Shown here: one piece after another, positions 46,076 through 53,126 of the stretch
Layout of the letters: every line of letters starts with the position of its first letter
How positions within the stretch are numbered: the stretch's first letter is position 1
Assembly (NCBI GenBank): GCA_013115125.1
Contig: JABANN010000205.1
Span: 1 to 53,126, forward strand
Source of the DNA: Perkinsus olseni
Lineage: Eukaryota > Perkinsozoa > Perkinsida
DNA: 53,126 bases
Direction: 5' to 3'
Program-made: the position numbers and the translations under genes
Notes under the pieces: generated by a model
Seen by the model: the letters and a program-made list of their open reading frames with translations, nothing else
What the model was told of the DNA's origin: nothing
The model's database searches: none

Positions 46076-47700
46076 TTAATACTGATAGGAGATCCAACCG
46101 TTCAATTTCCGAATCGCGTTCAGCGCGTCTCGCTTAGTTCTGAACATGGCCGAACTCCAGGTAGCATCCGGGCCGATGACCAGTGACGAGAGCATTATGC
46201 CTGAAGACGGCATAAAATTCGACTTTCAAAAGAAGCTTCATCTAACTCACCAGGATGCTCTTTAAGATGCTTAGCGAGAGCCTCTTGACGGGCTGAGTTG
46301 AATATCACAGGTTCGAAAGCTGTGACATCTTCTCCCTTTGGTGCTAAGAGAGGAGCATTCACGCACAGGCTATATATACCACGAGCACAAAGTGAGTCAC
46401 ATGGCTTTCTTTCAGGAGATTCATGACCCGGCGTGGCAGCCAATTGCTCGAATGCCACAGGAGCGAGCTGGGAAGCAGCGAACTGTGTCATACAAGATAA
46501 TTGGAAGGGCGCGGGCCCCGGCAGTAACTGAAAATAAGTATATAGAAACTCACCACAATCCGGAGCTACGATGAGCTTACCCCCTTTTTCGGGAGGTTGC
46601 GGCACTCAGGGCGCCACGGCTTGATGTGTAGGGTAGTTTCCTTCTCACCAGGTACCACTTGAATCCCTGTCCCGGAAATATGCATGTAATCCGGGTGAGC
46701 GGATATTTTCGCCCACCATGGAATCGCCGTATAATCTCACTGGCCGTCCCCTCGGTGTCAAATCGAATGACCGCTATCCCGCGGAAACGAGCATCACCTG
46801 AACCGGAAAAAAACCTCATAAATAACGACCGACCGATCGACCACTGGACGAGCAGGAATCCCACCTTGTGAGCTGTCCGCCGAGGTCTCTCGAAGCATCC
46901 GAACACTCTCGATGCGATCCGAAAACTCCGGCCCGAAGAGGACATCCCTGGGAAGTTTGAGATGATAACGAACGTTTAACGTCCCCGGATGTGACCATCT
47001 CGAGAACGACAAATCCTCACTAGACACGTTTGCGCGCTTATCTCAACTGTATTATTGCTTTCATTAAATTCAGCTCACGGCAACTCACGTTGATTACTTT
47101 ATGTGCTCCTCAGTAAAGTTAACTGGGATACCGGAGACAAACAGGTTCGAGTGAATGTTGGCCTTCCATGCCGGTCTCCCGACGGACACCTGAATGATGA
47201 GCCGTCAGAAACTGTGAGCTCGAAGAGCAATGCGATAGTAGCTCGTAACTACCAACCTTGATACGCTTCTTTCCGTTGTCACCCTCGTTCGGGCCACACT
47301 CAATTTCTCGACCATTGACCGCTCCCATGGCCCGACGGGCACTCTCATTGTCCCGATAGTTGACGAACCCAAAACCCATGGAGCTACCCGTATGCCTCTC
47401 ACGAACCTGGGAGAAGCACATGAGCCACTCATGATGAGTGGTTTTCGGAACTTCTTGTCAAGCAGACCGGGATTGCCCGTGAATGAGTGAGCGAGCCAGC
47501 GAGACTAAAGTTCTGCGGGAGTATATTCAGCCGAGGGCAATATAGTGGGGGCCACACGGAGCGAAGAAATGCTCGAGGGATGAAGCAAGCCTTACTATTT
47601 TGACGCTTTGTATCGGGCCAAAGGGCTCGAACATTGCGAACAAAGCATCTTCCTCCATCTTGGTGGGGAGATAGTTGACGATCAGGTTTGAGCGATCCAT
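46076..47700 (-). CDS. RNA-binding protein with tandem RRMs (ELAV/CELF style)
   Basis: Nine exons (47596-47700, 47257-47406, 47098-47189, 46865-46947, 46649-46797, 46581-46619, 46380-46527, 46251-46343, 46076-46200) give 327 residues. RRM1 shows both RNP motifs: NLIVNYLP (RNP2) and SMGFGFVNY (RNP1), the YLP and FVNY forms typical of ELAV/Sex-lethal-like proteins. RRM2 has NLFVSGIPVNFTEEHI (RNP2) and RFRGIAVIRF (RNP1). The C-terminal part (EPVIFNSARQEALAKHL ... MFRTKRDALNAIRKLNGW) resembles half an RRM, so a degenerate third domain is possible. Such proteins bind U-rich mRNA elements and regulate splicing or stability. The long first intron (47407-47595) has a consensus GTAAGG donor. Confidence 0.9.
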
Positions 47701-47947
47701 ACTGGAGGTGCTGCGCTCGAAGGGGTCAGAGTAAACGAAACTGCCAAAAATGGCGAATAACGTAGCCGGTCAATGAGAGGCGGCCACGCATGGATGGCAG
47801 TGGAAAATACACGAAGTACTCCGGCAATGGGACAAGAGGGTCGATCTATCGCGATAGAAGACAACGAACCAAACCCAGCTTTATTGACCGCGCAACCTCC
47901 AGCACGCAAAACAGAAATGATGGCTGTTGAGTAGCAAAGCTGATCAT

Positions 47948-49351
47948 TTACGACGAATGAGTTTTTCTGCGGACTATGTCAGCCAGCGCGAACATAGGGA
48001 GCAGCACGGCCAAGCAGGCTGCCACTTCCACCTGAACGGAGAAAGCTACTTCTGTACTCGCTCGCCAGTTTACAAGCGAGGGCTTCGCGGCCATTCGAAA
48101 GGTTCCACCTGGAACCATTCTGATCGAAATTATTATTACAAAGCTAGTTGCTCCCATGTATTGTCCGGTTGAGTCTTTCGTATACTGCAACAGCGACAGT
48201 GTCATCACCACTGCGATCAATGATCCACCGACAACATCGAGAACCTATACAACATTGGCTACCGAGGTCGGTTCATCACCTTGTAATGCCTCACATTGTG
48301 AGCATGGAAATATACTCGACCAAAGCCTGACAGTGCGGCCAAAAGCAGCGCTAATATGCCCGCTGGAGAGTCCAAACCTGAACGAGCAAAGAATTAGTCT
48401 GATGGTGCAGGTCATGTTGATCAAGTGACCTATTGAGCAGCTCAATTTGAGCCCAAAATACTCCTACCTCTCAGAGCAATAACTGATACAGCAAACATCG
48501 TGGATTCACAAGCATCACCAGAAGGGAAAGACTCGTCACCTGAGCAAGACCTTGAAGATTCAAGCAGACTATAAGAGGACTCTTACTCTCGATTTTCATA
48601 TCCCTGAAGGTTTTGGATACAAATGGCACAGGACGATAAACTTGCGAAAGAGGGTGATCTCCCGTATCCCATTTCGCAATGCAAGGCCTGCAGAACGGCG
48701 CCATCTCGGATCCACATGGGGCAATATGTGGTACTGGTCATACCTGTCTCTTCTAACAAATCTTTTTAGCAGCAGGACAACCGACTGTTCAGCGCTGGTA
48801 CAGAGGCAGAAGAAGTTTGAAACCCCCACGGCATATGGAGACAGGAACAGCCTTACTAGTATGCTGATAAAAACCAGAACCCCATCATCACCAATCACGT
48901 CAACGGAATTGGCACTCACTTGTTGACGTAGAAGAAGAGGCCTCGAAGAGACCGCATCCACTTTTCTGAGATCTTTCCATGCAGAACCCGAGTGAAAAAC
49001 GGCAAAAACAGAAGCCACTGGGGCAAGATAACACATACAAAATAGCTGAAACGCACCAAACAGGCGTATGTATCACCTCATGCACTACAGCGGCAGCGTT
49101 GAAGTCTTACCTTGGCGTTATCTCTTGGGGAATTGTCATCATCATGAAGAGGGTATAGACGAGGGACCCTACTATGTCCACAACGCCAAACACGGTACCT
49201 GACTAGGAACGTTCAGTCACAGCGAGTTGAGCTGTATCGTTATTTAGAACCGATCTCCGTGTAGTCTCCGCGTGATTCGGAGATTTTTCAGGTGGACTAA
49301 GTCCACTTCCAAAATGGCTTGACGAACAGCAAGCCCGCCCAACAACCACAT
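47948..49351 (-). CDS. PAP2-family multi-pass lipid phosphatase, variant active site
   Basis: Eight exons (49307-49351, 49111-49202, 48920-49045, 48744-48863, 48587-48687, 48468-48539, 48280-48377, 47948-48244) give 316 residues with about six membrane segments, for example VFGVVDIVGSLVYTLFMMM and SYFVCVILPQWLLFLPF. The PAP2 motifs are visible: a possible K/R-P motif in VYRPVPFVSK, SFPSGDACES for motif 2 (usually PSGH) and GFGRVYFHAHNVRHYKVLDV then VGG for motif 3 (usually SR.Y...H...DV..G). PAP2 enzymes dephosphorylate lipid phosphates such as phosphatidate or sphingosine phosphate. The general-acid His of motif 2 is Asp here and the Ser of the SR pair is Gly, while the nucleophilic His of motif 3 is kept. 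It could be an atypical enzyme or a non-catalytic relative. Confidence 0.8.
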
Positions 49352-49797
49352 TTTCCCCTTCAACAAATCGTCAATTACTACCCGAGTATATTAAGATAGA
49401 ATCAGCTACATATCCAAGCTCAAGTGTCTGTATTGGCCAAGTAAGACGGTCATCAAGTCGAACCAACCGACCCGTCGAAGTCATACCAAATGTGATTCGC
49501 TCTACAAACGTGAGTCAAATCTTCCTTCAAAACCTGGAGAAACGAAAATTAGGGGCCAAGTGAGAACTTCGCAAGAGCGTGATAGCCCTGAGGCTTCTGC
49601 TGTGGTCGTCGATGCATGCGACGAGAGCACGACAACCAACTGAGACGGCAATGAAGGCGCCTTCGCTACAACATCAATCTTGCCCCTTGCCCCCTTCCAT
49701 GTCATTAAAGACCTCTCTCGGACACGCAATACTATACTAGGTCACGTAACGAAGGTTCGAAGAAACGAAGGAACGCTAATTGAGGCTGTTTAGGACT
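49352..49797. other. Intergenic, nothing recognised
   Basis: Upstream of the PAP2 gene and downstream of SmG, both on the minus strand. Open frames here have no splice or motif support. Confidence 0.45.
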
Positions 49798-50254
49798 TCA
49801 GCAGTTCTTCACTCTGTCAAGGCACTCCCACATCATTATGGAATTGCCGCGGATGACCACCATGCCAATCTCGCGTTTCTCCGTCCTGGAAACTAGTTCC
49901 ACCTGCCGAAGGAACCGTCATTAACGCAGACCAGGAGCACAAGCCAGTAAAACGGAGATTTCTGGCCATGGCCCTACTACCGCGTTGTCGAGCACGAGAT
50001 TCATGAATTGGTCGTATCCCCGTACGACTCCGACAACGTGGCGGTCGGCGTTGAGCTTAACTAAAGAGAGAAATCTTTGAACGACATGCCGTACGACTCA
50101 TTGAAGCCAGCACGCCGTCCGACCAGCCCAGGGATAAGAGTACCCACTAAGCGACACTCCGGGCGCATATAATACCATCTATCCTCTTCTCCATGAATCT
50201 ACGGAGATCCGCTCCGGCGCCAGCCTTCGGAATAGAAGCGTGACTTGACGACAT
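49798..50254 (-). CDS. SNRPG: Small nuclear ribonucleoprotein G (SmG)
   Basis: Three exons (50176-50254, 49981-50060, 49798-49902) give 87 residues, close to the usual 76. Sm motif 1 is VKLNADRHVVGVVRGYDQFM then NLVLDN; Sm motif 2 is IGMVVIRGNSIMM. The FMNLV and MVVIRGNSI sequences are those of SmG, rather than another Sm or LSm protein. SmG is part of the seven-member ring on spliceosomal U snRNAs, which fits a genome with so many introns. The N-terminus is about 12 residues longer than in animals (MSSSHASIPKAGAGADLRRF). Confidence 0.95.
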
Positions 50255-50661
50255 GTTAGAGGAGTAACGGAAAATCGCTGATTCCAACATTCATGATACC
50301 TGCTCAACCGGGACACGTCGCATTTTCATTAGCCTGCCGAAATCTGGTACTGATCGCCCTCATGTCACAAAAGATGACATAGCAGAGTCCGTCGCACCGC
50401 CTCCAAGCTCCCAGCGCGGGAGCACACCAGACGAGTACTTTCGGCTTGCATAGAACCTCGCAGCTGTTCAAGAAATGAACAAGACTGACAACGAGTCCCA
50501 GATTATGCACCCCGAGCACGCCATTCAGAGCACGTTCCGAGCTTTGACTCGCGTAGACCAAGTAACGACCAAGATGTTGTAGAAACAGCACTTATTGTAC
50601 AGAGAGTAAATACTTAAGTACTCACAGTATCTGTGAGCTCCTGGGCTTGGATATAACAGAA
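50255..50661. other. Intergenic, nothing recognised
   Basis: Upstream of SmG and downstream of UAP1. A 95-codon open frame (50304-50591, minus) shows no family features. Confidence 0.45.
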
Positions 50662-52655
50662 TCACAGTTGACCGGGTGATGCGAAGGTCTTATCCTTGCA
50701 TAACTCCTCTAAGCCTTCGCCTCGATAAGATACAAGAGGAGAAACCTCGAAAAGATCTTCCCCAACGACGTGCCCCCCAGCAGTCTCGATCCACCGCCTG
50801 AACGAAGTCAAACTGCCAACAACGACCACGGCAGCTGGATCACTCACTTGCACATGTCCGAGATGGCCTTCCTAGCTGTATCGGGGGAGTCCTGGTCGGC
50901 GCCAGAAGGGTTCTTGATTGGTGTGAACTCTTCTTCCCGCTTGCACTCGAAGACAACCGAACGTTCAGCCATCTCAAAAGCATCAAATATGAAAGCCTCA
51001 AGCTTGACACCATTATTCGACTTCGGCTTGACGGTCTCTCCTGAACAAAGCACGCTAGCCCCTAACAGCTCAAACTTTCACCTGCCTTACCCTTCTCATC
51101 AGCGCTGGCGATCTTCTTGTACGCCAAATGGTAACGACTATTCATCCTGGAAATCGCGTCTCTTAGGAACCCGACAGAGTAGAAATGGTTGCAGATGTTT
51201 CCGGCGCCAAAGAGAAGCTTGCCGTCTTCGCCCACGGCTCTCACCATCGGGTTGTCGATACCGGCTGCGGGATTGTACCTAGAAAGAAGACCGATAACTT
51301 CCACAAAGAGCTTCGCAAAGGATGGAGTACTAATGAGAATGTCTTGATGAACGAGAGGACGAACCGGAGGAAAATTGACGCGAGTTTGACCAAATCCCGG
51401 AGCATTACAGGTCCGAGTATTCCACAACGGAGCACTTGCCATTCTTGGTCGCGATAACGCCGACCTTCTCATCCCAAGAGGACTTCCAGACAACCTTATT
51501 GCCAACCTGAGCAACATCCCGATGCGATCGTAGCGAATCAGTCAAACAGCTCCGACCTGAGCGTTCTTCTCGATGCAGTAGCCCACGAACCACGGATCCG
51601 CTGGCTTGAGGATAGCATTATCCACCGAGAAGACGTGAAGATACTTCACACCCCAGGCTTCCAACTTCGACAGGACCTAGGAACGAAGAGTGTGCCGTGA
51701 AGACGTTCGTTGATTTCACACGCACCCCTTCCTTCTCCAGAGCGTAGTAGAGGCCTCCATTTCCATCGGGGCTGACGCTAACCTTCGACTTGGACTCGAG
51801 AATGAGATTTCCGTCAAGCGACAGAGCGGGAAGAGTTCCTGAAGATATGACATGTATGGTTGGGAACAAGTATCCACAGCGCCAACCCACGAAGTTCCGA
51901 GCGAGGAACTCACCTTGGGGGAAGAATACAACATCCTCTTGTGGGTAGCCAAAGAAATCGTGGTCTTTGAAAAACTGCTTGACAGAGCTATGATTCAACG
52001 GAGAAGTCATCACCAAGAAAGGGAGGCGTGCGGACGGCTTGCCAGACAAGGTCCTACGAAAACATCAGATACACCCGATAAAAACCTCCGTCGTGCTTAC
52101 TTCAACCTAGTCAGCCTTTCAGTAAATAGTTGAAAGATCGGTTTGGCGCTAGGAAGCCCAATGTTAACCATGCCCTTGGATTCGTGCACACCGAGGCCCA
52201 TCCTACTGCCCTGACCACCAGCCAACACGCATCCGGCAACCTGGCCGGCAGCCACTGCTGAGAGCCCAAGGGCCTGAATATGAGGCATAAACATTTCCTC
52301 TCGGGGAAAATGAAGGTACCTCCCAACGCTTGACGTCTTCCGGGGTCATGGCACTCAGCTTCATCACATCGTTGTCGTTCGGTGGCTCATAGTCAGCGTC
52401 GGCCGTCTCTGACTTGAGATCTTCTTTGGCCTGAGGGACACTGCGCAAAAAGTCCACAAAAATAACCAGCGGTACCTTCTCAACGCTAGCCTCAATGCTG
52501 GGATAATCGATTCTCTTGAGCTGTTCGATGAGAGTTTGGGCCTCCTCCTCGGAGCACATGCCGTTGTCAATGAACTTGAAAACGTGGGACTGTCCCCATC
52601 CCTCGAACTTAGTCCTAAGGTCGCTGGGGACCGTGGCTGCTGTTGACGCTACCAT
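50662..52655 (-). CDS. UAP1: UDP-N-acetylglucosamine pyrophosphorylase
   Basis: Nine exons in phase give 505 residues, the normal length: 52320-52655, 52101-52273, 51914-52053, 51726-51838, 51557-51676, 51409-51506, 51091-51278, 50848-51061, 50662-50797. The enzyme makes UDP-GlcNAc from UTP and GlcNAc-1-phosphate in the cytosol, feeding chitin, N-glycan and GPI-anchor synthesis. Visible landmarks are the UTP-binding loop VLAGGQGSRMG, followed by KGM; SPDGNGGLY (usual PDGNGGLY); YLHVFSVDNAILKPADPWFV, then GYC; FGAGNICNHF; NGVKLEAFIFD; EFTPIKN; and SPLVSYRGEGLE. The GQGSRMG loop replaces the common GQGTRLG; both changes are conservative. One intron (51062-51090) is only 29 nt. Confidence 0.96.
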
Positions 52656-53126
52656 AATAGAGAAGCTAGACAGGTAAAAGAAACGAAGGATACTGTCCAA
52701 TGGAAAACTAGCAATGCGCGCTTCGTGTCGAAGGTATGATGCCTAAGATCCCCTTCCCCCACTTTCACACGACGCTCGCTCAATAAGCCTCGTTCGATCT
52801 GGAGTCCATTTTGTGCGAGCGACGAGTGGGAAGCATCATCAAGGAGTAGTAGCAATAGCAACCGTAGTAGTTGCTATCGTAGTAAGTGGCTATTGTTGTG
52901 AGCCAATGCACACCGATACGGTGGTGATACTGCCTCAATATCTTATCGACACAAGAGCATAACACGCAGCTAGAAGAGCTAGGTAAGTGCGGTATTAGGG
53001 TGACACCCAGCCCTTGTAGACTTGGGTAAGTGAGGAGGTTGGACGGTATGGGCGTAGCTAGAGGTGTCAGAGACAGCTACGTGCCCCGGCTCTAGGGCAA
53101 CATTGTACGCAACGCAAAATTGTAGT
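52656..53126. other. Upstream region of UAP1
   Basis: No gene seen. It holds a perfect 8-bp stem ATAGCAAC...GTTGCTAT (52855-52877) within a GTAGTA-rich tract. It probably includes the UAP1 promoter. Confidence 0.45.

Noticed and set aside
49309-49318. GCCATTTTGG word (minus strand), like the core of the Perkinsus/dinoflagellate spliced leader
   Set aside because: It is only 10 nt, lies inside the first coding exon of the PAP2 gene and lacks the rest of the leader and a donor site.

Overview
The window is nuclear DNA from a protist. The best fit is an alveolate of the Perkinsus type, but this is an inference from gene architecture, not from a marker gene. Almost every gene is cut by many small GT-AG introns, mostly 40-60 nt and some only 27-32 nt. 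Genes on the same strand can lie 4-70 bp apart. The products are plainly eukaryotic: RPA2, SmG, UAP1, nocturnin, a reticulon, RP2 and RIB43A. I traced splice junctions by hand on both strands; for most genes the exon phases add up to one uninterrupted protein.

Layout. 1-7.9 kb: a tandem duplication of about 3.2 kb carrying two CCCH zinc-finger genes (minus strand) plus a decayed third copy; little else is recognisable there. 7.9-13.6 kb: three minus-strand genes, a reticulon-like ER protein, the replication factor RPA2 and a probable mitochondrial universal-stress protein. 14-15.4 kb: one or two unidentified plus-strand genes. 15.7-22.5 kb: the flagellar protein RIB43A (minus), a tRNA-Ser(UGA) gene diverging from it (plus), a Mei2-type RNA-binding protein and an orphan zinc-ribbon protein (both minus). 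22.75-30.3 kb: a plus-strand gene of about 28 exons for an EF-hand/coiled-coil protein with an exon-per-repeat array. 30.7-43.4 kb: a minus-strand cluster of LRR-PDZ protein, unknown protein, nocturnin, unknown HEAT-like protein, RP2 and a small membrane protein. 43.7-45.7 kb: plus-strand genes for a secreted acidic protein and a possible GAS2-type protein. 46-52.7 kb: minus-strand RRM protein, PAP2-family phosphatase, SmG and UAP1.

The genes do not form one pathway. They are mostly housekeeping (RNA processing, replication, lipid and sugar-nucleotide metabolism), with two cilium/flagellum proteins (RIB43A, RP2), which suits an organism with flagellated zoospores. The near-abutting co-directional genes suggest multigene transcription resolved by spliced-leader trans-splicing, as is known in Perkinsus and dinoflagellates; no spliced-leader gene was seen here. 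The least described items are the LRR-Cys/His-PDZ protein, the exon-repeat EF-hand coiled-coil protein, the zinc-ribbon orphan and the HEAT-like orphan. No transposase, reverse transcriptase, viral gene or CRISPR array was recognised.
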